Shown here piece after piece: positions 15,011-23,070 of a stretch of 64,000 nucleotides of DNA. A model generated the notes under the pieces. That model was not told the DNA's origin. It saw nothing but the letters and a program-made list of their open reading frames with translations, and searched no databases. The translations under genes and the position numbers were made by a program. Within the stretch, counting starts at the first letter, position 1, and each line of letters begins with the position of its first letter. Source of the DNA: Flavobacterium aquariorum (GTDB lineage Bacteria > Bacteroidota > Bacteroidia > Flavobacteriales > Flavobacteriaceae); assembly GCF_003254745.1 (NCBI RefSeq), contig NZ_QKXH01000011.1, forward strand, positions 62,001 to 126,000. Direction: 5' to 3'.

Positions 15011-15833
15011 CTTTTTTTCTTTGATTTTCTAAATTTTTAATTTCTTCGCTATTTTCGGATTTTATGATATAAACATGTCCTAAATTGGTCATATCATTAA
15101 ATAGTTTTACTCTGATAGTATAATAATGAGTTTTGTCACCAGGGATGAATATTTTGTCAATTGTTCCAATCCCAATGTTTTCCGGAAATATTACAGATTG
15201 ACCTCCTGTAACGATGGTGTCCCCTTTTCGAATACTTGCCAATCTTGGTACGTCGATCAATTGTACAAAACCTGCATTTTTACCATCCCAATTCAAGGTT
15301 CCAAAATGATCTGAATTCTTGATTTTGGCATTAATTTGAGATTTAGTATTCAATATACTAATTACAGTAGAATAATTTTCGGACACATTATCTATAATAC
15401 CTACAATTCCAAGACTATTGATAACCCCCATGTCAGGTTTTACACCCGATTTTGAACCAGAATTCAAAGTTAAAAAATTCTCGTACACATTATATGAGTT
15501 ATGAATCACTTTGGAAACAATAATATCTTTTGGCAGAACACCTTTTAGGCTGTCTAAATTAGGAATCTTGGCAGAATCTTGAGTTTTAAACAACAAACTT
15601 TTCAAATTGGCATTTTCCCGTGCAAGTTCATCATTTTGTTCTTTCAAGTGAAGGTATTCTTCCACAGAATTTATTTTTTCATAAACACCACCACTCAGAA
15701 AATTAGCTGAACTAATGACTTTACTTCTATGAAAAGAATGAGATTGTATGGTAAGGGATAACGAAATACCCAAAAGCAGCAAAAACAGTATTCTATTACT
15801 GTTTTTTATAATAAATGAAAATATTTGCTGCAT
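15003..15833 (-). CDS. mreC: Rod-shape-determining protein MreC
   Basis: A 276-residue bitopic inner-membrane protein. A membrane helix near residues 13-30 is followed by a coiled coil (about 55-90, EEYLHLKEQNDELARENANLK) and the periplasmic beta-rich MreC domain with NSGSKSGVKPDMGV and VTGGQSVIFPENIGIG. It links the MreB filament with the wall enzymes. It follows mreB by 53 bases and overlaps mreD. Confidence 0.94.
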   Translation of the reverse strand: MQQIFSFIIKNSNRILFLLLLGISLSLTIQSHSFHRSKVISSANFLSGGVYEKINSVEEYLHLKEQNDELARENANLKSLLFKTQDSAKIPNLDSLKGVLPKDIIVSKVIHNSYNVYENFLTLNSGSKSGVKPDMGVINSLGIVGIIDNVSENYSTVISILNTKSQINAKIKNSDHFGTLNWDGKNAGFVQLIDVPRLASIRKGDTIVTGGQSVIFPENIGIGTIDKIFIPGDKTHYYTIRVKLFNDMTNLGHVYIIKSENSEEIKNLENQRKKDE

Positions 15834-15886
15834 TTCTTAACGGTATATTGAATGTTAGATATAAAGTAACTTCAGTAAAAAAGGTA

Positions 15887-16915
15887 TTACTTAATCAAAA
15901 TGTTTTTAAACTTTGTAATATTCTTAAGGGCCATTCCAGTTCCTCTTACTACTGCTCTCAATGGATCTTCGGCAATATAAACCGGTAAATCTGTTTTTTG
16001 GGAGATTCTTTTATCAAGTCCTCTCAACATAGATCCACCACCTGCAAGATAGATACCTGTATTATAAATATCGGCTGCTAATTCAGGAGGAGTTTGTGAT
16101 AATGTTTCCATTACTGCATCTTCAATTCGTTGAATTGATTTATCCAATGCTTTTGCAATTTCTCTATAAGATACCTCAACCTGTTTTGGTTTTCCGGTTA
16201 ATAAATCTCTTCCTTGAACTGACATATCTTCTGGAGGAGTTTCTAAGTCTTCAATAGCAGCACCAATTTGAATTTTTATTTTTTCAGCTGTACTTTCTCC
16301 AACAAACAGGTTGTGTTGTGTACGCATGTAATAAACAATATCATTTGTAAAAACATCACCGGCAATTTTTACCGATTTATCACAAACAATTCCGCCTAAT
16401 GCAATTACCGCAATTTCAGTTGTTCCACCACCTATATCAACAATCATATTTCCTTTTGGTTGCATAATGTCGATTCCGATACCAATTGCTGCTGCCATTG
16501 GTTCGTGTATCAAGTATACCTCTTTACCATTTACTCTCTCACAAGATTCTTTAACCGCTCTCATCTCCACTTCGGTAATCCCTGATGGAATACAAACTAC
16601 CATTCTTAAGGCTGGTGTAAACATTCTTTTTTTCAATGCCGGTATGCTTTTGATAAACATACTGATCATTTTTTCTGATGCATCAAAATCAGCAATTACA
16701 CCATCTTTTAAAGGCCTTATTGTTTTAATATTTTCATGCGTCTTTCCTTGCATCATATTGGCTTCTTTACCAACTGCAATTATTTTGCCTGATATTCTAT
16801 CACGCGCAACAATAGACGGACTGTCAATTACGACTTTGTCATTGTGAATGATTAAAGTGTTTGCTGTACCAAGGTCTATCGCAATATCCTCGGTCATGAA
16901 ATCAAAAAATCCCAT
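15887..16915 (-). CDS. mreB: Rod-shape-determining actin homologue MreB
   Basis: A 342-residue actin-fold ATPase that forms membrane-bound filaments and directs lateral wall growth. Phosphate-binding motifs IDLGTANTL (near residue 13) and VDIGGGTTEIAVIALGG are present, as is YLAGGGSMLRGLD near the C terminus. It is the first gene of the mreBCD-PBP2-rodA cluster. A TAACTTTG -7-like element at 16956-16963 lies in the short gap after purH, so the cluster may have its own promoter. Confidence 0.97.
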   Translation of the reverse strand: MGFFDFMTEDIAIDLGTANTLIIHNDKVVIDSPSIVARDRISGKIIAVGKEANMMQGKTHENIKTIRPLKDGVIADFDASEKMISMFIKSIPALKKRMFTPALRMVVCIPSGITEVEMRAVKESCERVNGKEVYLIHEPMAAAIGIGIDIMQPKGNMIVDIGGGTTEIAVIALGGIVCDKSVKIAGDVFTNDIVYYMRTQHNLFVGESTAEKIKIQIGAAIEDLETPPEDMSVQGRDLLTGKPKQVEVSYREIAKALDKSIQRIEDAVMETLSQTPPELAADIYNTGIYLAGGGSMLRGLDKRISQKTDLPVYIAEDPLRAVVRGTGMALKNITKFKNILIK

Positions 16916-16955
16916 ATGCCTTTTAGGGGTTAAAAAGTTATAAATAAATTACGCA

Positions 16956-16963
16956 CAAAGTTA
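16956..16963 (-). promoter_or_regulatory. Candidate -7 element of the mre operon
   Basis: Minus strand TAACTTTG matches TAnnTTTG exactly and lies 41 bases before the mreB ATG. No clear TTG at the -33 position was found. Confidence 0.45.
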
Positions 16964-16969
16964 AACAAA

Positions 16970-18496
16970 TTAATGTTTAAAATGACGTGTTCCTGTAAAT
17001 ACCATCGCAAGATTATTTTCATTGCAATAATTAATGCTTAATTCGTCTTTTATAGATCCTCCAGGTTGAATCACGGCTGTTATCCCAGCTTTTTTTGCAA
17101 TTTCAACGCAATCTGGGAATGGAAAAAAAGCATCACTTGCCATAGAAGCACCTTCTAAACTAAATCCGAAAACTCTAGCTTTTTCAATAGCTTGCAATAA
17201 TGCATCCACTCTTGATGTTTGTCCAGTTCCCGAAGATATTAAAGTTCCGTTTTTAGCAAAAACAATTGTATTTGATTTAGTATTCTTACACACTTTAGAA
17301 GCAAAAATCAAATCTTTAATTTCTTGCTCTGTTGGTGCTGTTGTTGTAACGGTTTTCAAGTCTGCTTTAGTATCAGTGATGTTGTTTCTTTCTTGAATCA
17401 ACAACCCATTCAAACATGTTCTTACCTGTTTTTGAGGCAATTCGACATCATTTTGAATTAATATAATTCTGTTTTTCTTTTCTTGTAAAATAGCAATTGC
17501 TTCAGCATCATAAGATGGAGCAATAACTACTTCACAGAATAATTTATTAATCTCATTTGCGGTAGCCACATCAATTGTCGTATTAGCAATCAATACCCCT
17601 CCAAAAGCAGAGGTAGGATCACAAGCCAATGCCACATTGTAAGCTTCAGAAATAGTTTCTCTTGTAGCCAATCCACAAGCGTTGTTATGTTTTAAAATTG
17701 CAAATGTTGGTCCGTCAGTTTTAAACTCATGAATTAAGTTTACTGCAGCATCAACATCCAACAAATTGTTATATGATAATTCTTTACCATGAACTTTGGT
17801 GAACATAGCGTCGAAATCTCCGAAGAAAAATCCTTTTTGATGTGGATTTTCTCCATATCTCAATACTTGGCCATTTTCTATACTAGCTTTATAAATAGTT
17901 TCATCAGTATTGAAATAATTAAAGATAGCACCATCGTAATGCGAAGAAACATGAAAAGCTTTGGTAGCCAATAATTTTCTGTCTGCCAATGTTGTTCCTC
18001 CATTTTGGGTGGTAATCATGTCCAAAAACAAACTGTATTGATCCATAGACGGAACGATCACTGTATCTTTAAAGTTTTTTGCGGCAGCACGAATCAATGA
18101 AATACCACCAATATCTATTTTTTCGATAATATCTTCTTCACTAGCTCCTGAAGCAACTGTTTTTTCAAAAGGATATAAATCAACAATTACCAAATCAAGC
18201 TGCGGAATGTTGTATTCCTGCATTTGCTGCACATCACTTTCATTATCTTGACGGTTTAAGATACCTCCAAAAACCTTAGGATGCAATGTTTTTACACGTC
18301 CACCTAAAATTGAAGGATAAGAAGTAACATCTTCAACAGGTATAACAGGGATTCCTAAATTTTTAATGAATTCCTCGGTTCCTCCTGTAGAATAAAAAAT
18401 TACATTTTGCTCATGCAATTTTCTTACAATTGGTTCAAGGCCTTCTTTTGAAAAGACCGAAATTAATGCTGATTGGATTGTTTTTGTTGTGTTCAT
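16970..18496 (-). CDS. purH: Bifunctional AICAR formyltransferase / IMP cyclohydrolase
   Basis: A 508-residue enzyme for the last two steps of IMP synthesis. The N-terminal MGS-like cyclohydrolase domain has FYSTGGTEEFIKNLGIPV and GGRVKTLHPKVFGGIL. The transformylase domain has RYGENPHQKGFF and LKHNNACGLA, with the folate-site lysine-histidine pair in KHN, and SDAFFPFPDCVE near the C terminus. Its promoter is well formed (18520-18551). The mre operon follows on the same strand 54 bases later. Confidence 0.96.
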   Translation of the reverse strand: MNTTKTIQSALISVFSKEGLEPIVRKLHEQNVIFYSTGGTEEFIKNLGIPVIPVEDVTSYPSILGGRVKTLHPKVFGGILNRQDNESDVQQMQEYNIPQLDLVIVDLYPFEKTVASGASEEDIIEKIDIGGISLIRAAAKNFKDTVIVPSMDQYSLFLDMITTQNGGTTLADRKLLATKAFHVSSHYDGAIFNYFNTDETIYKASIENGQVLRYGENPHQKGFFFGDFDAMFTKVHGKELSYNNLLDVDAAVNLIHEFKTDGPTFAILKHNNACGLATRETISEAYNVALACDPTSAFGGVLIANTTIDVATANEINKLFCEVVIAPSYDAEAIAILQEKKNRIILIQNDVELPQKQVRTCLNGLLIQERNNITDTKADLKTVTTTAPTEQEIKDLIFASKVCKNTKSNTIVFAKNGTLISSGTGQTSRVDALLQAIEKARVFGFSLEGASMASDAFFPFPDCVEIAKKAGITAVIQPGGSIKDELSINYCNENNLAMVFTGTRHFKH

Positions 18497-18519
18497 TGAG
18501 TAGTTATGATTATAAAGTG

Positions 18520-18551
18520 CAAAAATAGTTTTTTTTGATAATATAATTCAA
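18520..18551 (-). promoter_or_regulatory. purH promoter
   Basis: Minus strand TTG (18551-18549), 21 bases, then TATTTTTG (18527-18520), matching the -33/-7 consensus 24 bases before the start codon. Confidence 0.6.
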
Positions 18552-18743
18552 TAAAAAATATGTAACAATGTCTTAAAATAACATACATATTGTTAAATGT
18601 ATTTTTTTTAAGTTTTTGAAACGGCTGTGATGAAATTTCATCCAAATTATAATGACAAAAGCGCTTTCTGAGAACCAAATTTTAAATACTTTTCCAAAGA
18701 AATAAAAAGATAGAATTTTATAGTAATACAAATTCAAAAAAAC

Positions 18744-19991
18744 ATGCTAGTTTACCTACGATTATTAAAAGAGAGTTTTGGCTTTGCCATGAATGCTTTG
18801 CGCAGTAATAAATTAAGAACATTACTTTCTTTATTGGGGGTTACTATTGGTATATTCTCCATAATAGCAGTTCTTGCAGCGGTAGATTCTTTGGACAGAA
18901 AAATTTCAAAAGAGTTAAGCAGTCTGGATAAAAACACTATTTACTTATTAAAATTTTCTTTTGGCCCGTCGGATATACCACAATGGAAAAGAGAACAATT
19001 CCCCAATGTAAAATACACTGAATATGTCTACCTAAAAAACGCAATGACCCATACAAAACAATTAGGATACCAAATTTTTACCAAAAGAGAATCAATAAAA
19101 TACGAATCCAAAACAGTCAGTGATGTAAATATTGTTCCTGTTTCCTATGAATTTATAGACATTCAAGGATTAGAATTTGAAAAAGGAAGATTTTACAATG
19201 AATCTGAAGCCAATTCAGGAACTCCAGTAATTGTAATTGGTAACGATATTGCAAAATCACTTTTTGATGAGTCAGAACCCTTAGGAAAAAATGTAAGATT
19301 GTATGGCCAGCGATTTACCGTAATAGGAGTTTTAAAGAAAGAAGGTTCTTCACTTGGCGACAGTAACGATACCGCAGCTTTTATTCCCGTTAATTTTGTT
19401 CGTAGGCTGTATGGCGACAATAATCCAAATTTAACGAATGTAATCATATTCAAACCCGAAAATGGGGTGGATATGGAAGAGTATAAAAGTGAGATAACAC
19501 AAAAATTAAGGAATTTTAGAGGGTTGAAAGCTGGGGAAATTGACAATTTCTTTATTAATGTTTTTGGCGGATTTCTCGATCTTATTAATGGCATAATAAG
19601 TTCTTTGCGCTTAGGCGGTATTTTTATAAGTTTTTTTTCTTTTCTAGTTGGAGGGTTTGGAGTTGCTAATATCATGTTTGTTTCAGTAAAAGAGCGAACG
19701 AATTTAATAGGAATTCAAAAATCTTTAGGCGCCAAAAATAGATTTATATTGTTCCAGTTTTTATTTGAAGCTATTATTCTTTGCGTTATTGGAGGCACAA
19801 TAGGTTTATCAATAGTATGGCTATTATCAATCTTATTGACTAGTTTATTAGATTTTGAGTTTGTTTTGAGCTTTTGGAATATCTTAATTGGGTCAGGATT
19901 ATCAATTATTGTTGGAGTAATTTCTGGAATTCTACCTGCTATTAGCGCATCCAAACTAGACCCAGTAGAAGCCATTAGAACTGGAATGTAG
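18744..19991 (+). CDS. ABC transporter permease (MacB/FtsX type)
   Basis: A 415-residue permease. An N-terminal membrane helix carries the LRTLLSLLGVTIGIFSIIAV signature typical of MacB-like proteins, followed by a periplasmic MacB-PCD domain (about 50-260) and three C-terminal helices with the GxGVANIMxVSVxERTxxIGIxKSLGA motif. The protein would move lipoproteins, peptides or drugs across or out of the envelope with a separate ATPase. No ATPase gene is adjacent, so the partner is encoded elsewhere. The start ATG at 18744 gives a normal N terminus. Confidence 0.9.
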   Translation: MLVYLRLLKESFGFAMNALRSNKLRTLLSLLGVTIGIFSIIAVLAAVDSLDRKISKELSSLDKNTIYLLKFSFGPSDIPQWKREQFPNVKYTEYVYLKNAMTHTKQLGYQIFTKRESIKYESKTVSDVNIVPVSYEFIDIQGLEFEKGRFYNESEANSGTPVIVIGNDIAKSLFDESEPLGKNVRLYGQRFTVIGVLKKEGSSLGDSNDTAAFIPVNFVRRLYGDNNPNLTNVIIFKPENGVDMEEYKSEITQKLRNFRGLKAGEIDNFFINVFGGFLDLINGIISSLRLGGIFISFFSFLVGGFGVANIMFVSVKERTNLIGIQKSLGAKNRFILFQFLFEAIILCVIGGTIGLSIVWLLSILLTSLLDFEFVLSFWNILIGSGLSIIVGVISGILPAISASKLDPVEAIRTGM

Positions 19992-20087
19992 TATATTGTG
20001 TTTTTGTTATTTAATTGTAAATTTTGATGGTTAAGAATAATTAGGTATTTTTGATAAGCAGATCTATTTAAATTAAAAAATAAATAA

Positions 20088-20972
20088 ATGAGCTTTATCC
20101 TAAACCCTGTTGACACTGTTGAGTCTATTTCTAAAGAAGATTTTAAAAAAAATTATTTAGATAAAAGAAAGCCATTAATCATAAAAGGGCTAACTAAGGA
20201 TTGGCCTGCAAGAGAAAAATGGTCAACCGATTATTTCAAGGAAATAGCGGGAGATATTGAAGTAAAATTAGTGGATAATTCCAAAGCTGATCCAACTAAA
20301 GTCATCAATGCCTCTATTGCCAGTATGAAATTTGGAGAATATCTGGATTTAATAAAAAGAGAACCTACCGAGTTGCGTATTTTTTTCTTTAATCTTTTCA
20401 AACACAAACCTGAATTACTTAATGATATAAAAGTTCCCAAAGAATTAATGGGTGGATTTATCGAAAGCATGCCTGCCATGTTTTTTGGAGGTTCCAGTGC
20501 TATTACTTTTTTGCATTACGATATTGACTTACCTCATCTTTTTCATACTCATTTTGGCGGAAGAAAACACATTATATTATTTGATTATAAATGGAAAAAA
20601 AGACTTTATTGCATTCCCAATACAACTTATGCCCTAGAAGATTATAACGTTGCGAACCCTGATTTCGAAAAATTTCCAGCATTAAAAGGAGTTGAAGGTT
20701 ATGAAGTTTTTCTAGAACACGGAGATACATTATTTATGCCAACCGGAATGTGGCACTGGATGCGCTATATAGACGGCTCTTTCTCCCTAACACTTCGTGC
20801 ATGGGATAGATCTATTACACGCAAAATGGCCAGTGTTTGGAGTTTATTCATGCATGGGGCTGTAGACAGTGCTATAAAAGTAACATTCAAAGGCCATTAT
20901 GCCAAATGGAGAGAAAAACTGGTATTTAAAATAGCTGAAAGAGAACTTAAAAAAGGAAGACCAAAAAATTAA
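20088..20972 (+). CDS. Cupin-like (JmjC-type) putative Fe(II)/2-oxoglutarate oxygenase
   Basis: A 294-residue cupin_8 protein. The predicted metal ligands are His143 and Asp145 in LHYDIDLPH and His223 in PTGMWHWMRY; a lysine/arginine region RKHIILF may bind 2-oxoglutarate. Related proteins hydroxylate amino-acid side chains, but the substrate here is unknown. It follows the ABC permease by 96 bases on the same strand and ends at a bidirectional terminator shared with accD. Confidence 0.85.
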   Translation: MSFILNPVDTVESISKEDFKKNYLDKRKPLIIKGLTKDWPAREKWSTDYFKEIAGDIEVKLVDNSKADPTKVINASIASMKFGEYLDLIKREPTELRIFFFNLFKHKPELLNDIKVPKELMGGFIESMPAMFFGGSSAITFLHYDIDLPHLFHTHFGGRKHIILFDYKWKKRLYCIPNTTYALEDYNVANPDFEKFPALKGVEGYEVFLEHGDTLFMPTGMWHWMRYIDGSFSLTLRAWDRSITRKMASVWSLFMHGAVDSAIKVTFKGHYAKWREKLVFKIAERELKKGRPKN

Positions 20973-20977
20973 TCATA

Positions 20978-21003
20978 AAAAAATCCCGATTTCTCGGGAT
21001 TTC
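20978..21003. terminator. Bidirectional terminator (cupin gene / accD)
   Basis: AAATCCCGA / TCGGGATTT with a TTTC loop (20981-21002), between convergent genes with A and T runs on both sides. Confidence 0.85.
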
Positions 21004-21006
21004 CAT

Positions 21007-21861
21007 TTATCTAATATCATTGTTTTGAATCAAATCGATGTATAAGTTAATCTTATCTTTCAATTCTTTTCTAGGCGTAATAAAATCCAAGAAACCATGT
21101 TCGAGAAGAAACTCGGCAGTTTGAAATCCTTCAGGTAAATCTTTACCTGTTGTATCTCTCACCACACGTGGGCCAGCAAAACCAATTAAGGCACCTGGCT
21201 CAGAAATATTGATATCTCCCAACATTGCATATGACGCAGTTGTTCCTCCAGTAGTTGGATCAGTACAAAGTGAGATATAAGGTAATTTAGCTTCAGCCAG
21301 TTGCGCCAATTTTACAGAAGTTTTTGCCAATTGCATTAAAGAATAAGCTGCTTCCATCATTCTGGCACCTCCTGATTTGGATATCATTACAAAAGGCAGT
21401 CTATTTTTGATAGCATGGTCAATTCCTCTTGCAATTTTTTCTCCAACAACTGCTCCCATAGATCCACCAATAAAGGCAAAATCCATACAGCATATTACTA
21501 ATTCTCTTCCCTTGGATTTTCCAACTCCAGTGCGCACTGCATCTTTAAGTTGTGTTTTTTCCATCACCTCTTTCAATCGATCTGCATATTTTTTGGTATC
21601 AACAAAATGCAGTGGATCTTTAGAAGTCATATTTTTATCTAATTCGACAAACTCATTGTTGTCAAATAATATATCAAAATAGGCCTCACTCCCAATTCTA
21701 ACATGGAAACCATCTTCGGGACTTACAAATAGATTACGCGCCAATTCTTCTGCATCGATAATTTTTCCTGTAGGTGATTTGTACCAAAGTCCTTTTGGAA
21801 TATCCATTTTGTCTTCGGTAGCCGTAGTGATTCCTTTTTCTTTTCTTTTAAACCAAGCCAT
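21007..21861 (-). CDS. accD: Acetyl-CoA carboxylase carboxyltransferase subunit beta
   Basis: A 284-residue carboxyltransferase subunit for malonyl-CoA synthesis. The crotonase-fold core has [20 protein letters not shown] and [11 protein letters not shown]. The N terminus is aligned with other AccD proteins ([29 protein letters not shown]) but the four cysteines of the classical zinc ribbon are all replaced, so no zinc site can form. The gene follows fba by 71 bases. The gap holds an 18-bp inverted repeat. Confidence 0.93.
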   Translation of the reverse strand: MAWFKRKEKGITTATEDKMDIPKGLWYKSPTGKIIDAEELARNLFVSPEDGFHVRIGSEAYFDILFDNNEFVELDKNMTSKDPLHFVDTKKYADRLKEVMEKTQLKDAVRTGVGKSKGRELVICCMDFAFIGGSMGAVVGEKIARGIDHAIKNRLPFVMISKSGGARMMEAAYSLMQLAKTSVKLAQLAEAKLPYISLCTDPTTGGTTASYAMLGDINISEPGALIGFAGPRVVRDTTGKDLPEGFQTAEFLLEHGFLDFITPRKELKDKINLYIDLIQNNDIR

Positions 21862-21877
21862 ATTTATTTAATTTTTA

Positions 21878-21922
21878 GTTTCAAGTTTAAAGTTTCAGGT
21901 TATAAAACTTTAAACTTGAAAC
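21878..21922. repeat. 18-bp perfect inverted repeat between fba and accD
   Basis: GTTTCAAGTTTAAAGTTT (21878-21895) and AAACTTTAAACTTGAAAC (21905-21922) are exact complements with a 9-base loop. No U-tract follows on the minus strand, so it may slow transcription or protect the mRNA rather than terminate. Confidence 0.75.
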
Positions 21923-21932
21923 TTGAAACAAT

Positions 21933-23000
21933 TTATAGTGTATTCACATTATTCAAATCAGCAAATGCTTGCTCAAGTCTTGCTATGAAAGTCAGTTCGC
22001 CTTCACGCAACCATTTTCTTGGGTCGTAATATTTTTTGTTTGGAGCATCGGCACCAGTTGGGTTACCAATTTGAGTTCTAAGGTAATCAATGTTGTTTAC
22101 CATAAAATCACGGATTCCCTCAGTAAATGCAAATTGCAAATCTGTGTCAATATTCATTTTTACAACACCGTAGCTGATTCCTTCTCTGATTTCTTCCAAT
22201 GTAGAACCTGATCCACCGTGGAAAACAAAATCAACTGGATTATGCCCTGTTTTAAATTTTTCCTGAACGTAATCTTGCGAATTTTTTAAGATTTTTGGAG
22301 TCAACTTTACGTTTCCTGGTTTATAAACACCGTGTACGTTTCCAAAAGAAGCAGCGATTGTAAATCTTGGGCTCACTTTTGATAATTCTTCGTAAGCATA
22401 AGATACTTCAGAAGGCTGCGTATATAATTTTGAGCTATCAACATCAGAGTTGTCTACACCGTCCTCTTCACCACCAGTGATTCCAAGTTCGATTTCCAGA
22501 GTCATTCCCATTTTGCTCATTCTTTCCAAATAACCTTTACAGATTTCAATGTTTTCTTCGATTGGCTCTTCAGATAAATCAATCATGTGAGAAGAAAACA
22601 ATGGTTTTCCAGTTGCTGCAAAATGTTCTTCTGAAGCATCCAACAATCCATCAATCCAAGGTAATAATTTTTTAGCACAGTGGTCAGTATGCAAAATAAC
22701 TGTTGCTCCGTAAGCTTCTGCTAATGTATGAATATGTTTTGCTCCAGCAATACCACCTGCGATAGCGGCTTTTTCTCCAGCATTAGAAAGTCCTTTTCCT
22801 GCATTAAATTGTGCTCCACCATTTGAAAATTGAATAATAACTGGTGCTTTTAATTTAGCTGCAGTTTCTAATACTCCGTTAATTGTGTCTGATCCAACAA
22901 CGTTTACAGCAGGAAGTGCAAATCCTTTTTCTTTTGCGTAATTGAAAATCGCTTGTACCTGATCTCCTGTAGCCACTCCGGGTTTGATATTGTGTGCCAT
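21933..23000 (-). CDS. fbaA: Class II fructose-bisphosphate aldolase
   Basis: A 355-residue zinc-dependent aldolase of glycolysis and gluconeogenesis. HTDHCAKK (residues 104-111) supplies the catalytic Asp106 and zinc ligand His107. The glycine-rich FHGGSGSTLEEI and the NIDTDLQFAFTEGIR segment are typical of the long class II-A form. It is followed by accD in the same direction. Identification is secure. Confidence 0.96.
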   Translation of the reverse strand: MAHNIKPGVATGDQVQAIFNYAKEKGFALPAVNVVGSDTINGVLETAAKLKAPVIIQFSNGGAQFNAGKGLSNAGEKAAIAGGIAGAKHIHTLAEAYGATVILHTDHCAKKLLPWIDGLLDASEEHFAATGKPLFSSHMIDLSEEPIEENIEICKGYLERMSKMGMTLEIELGITGGEEDGVDNSDVDSSKLYTQPSEVSYAYEELSKVSPRFTIAASFGNVHGVYKPGNVKLTPKILKNSQDYVQEKFKTGHNPVDFVFHGGSGSTLEEIREGISYGVVKMNIDTDLQFAFTEGIRDFMVNNIDYLRTQIGNPTGADAPNKKYYDPRKWLREGELTFIARLEQAFADLNNVNTL

Positions 23001-23070
23001 TGTAATTTTTCTTTTAATTGTTTTTTTAGTTTTTAGATTATAATTTGCAAAAATAAGAATTAATTAGCAC

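Noticed and set aside
19193-19675. 160-codon minus-strand ORF inside the ABC permease gene
   Set aside because: Opposite-strand shadow of a well-supported permease; no family motif.
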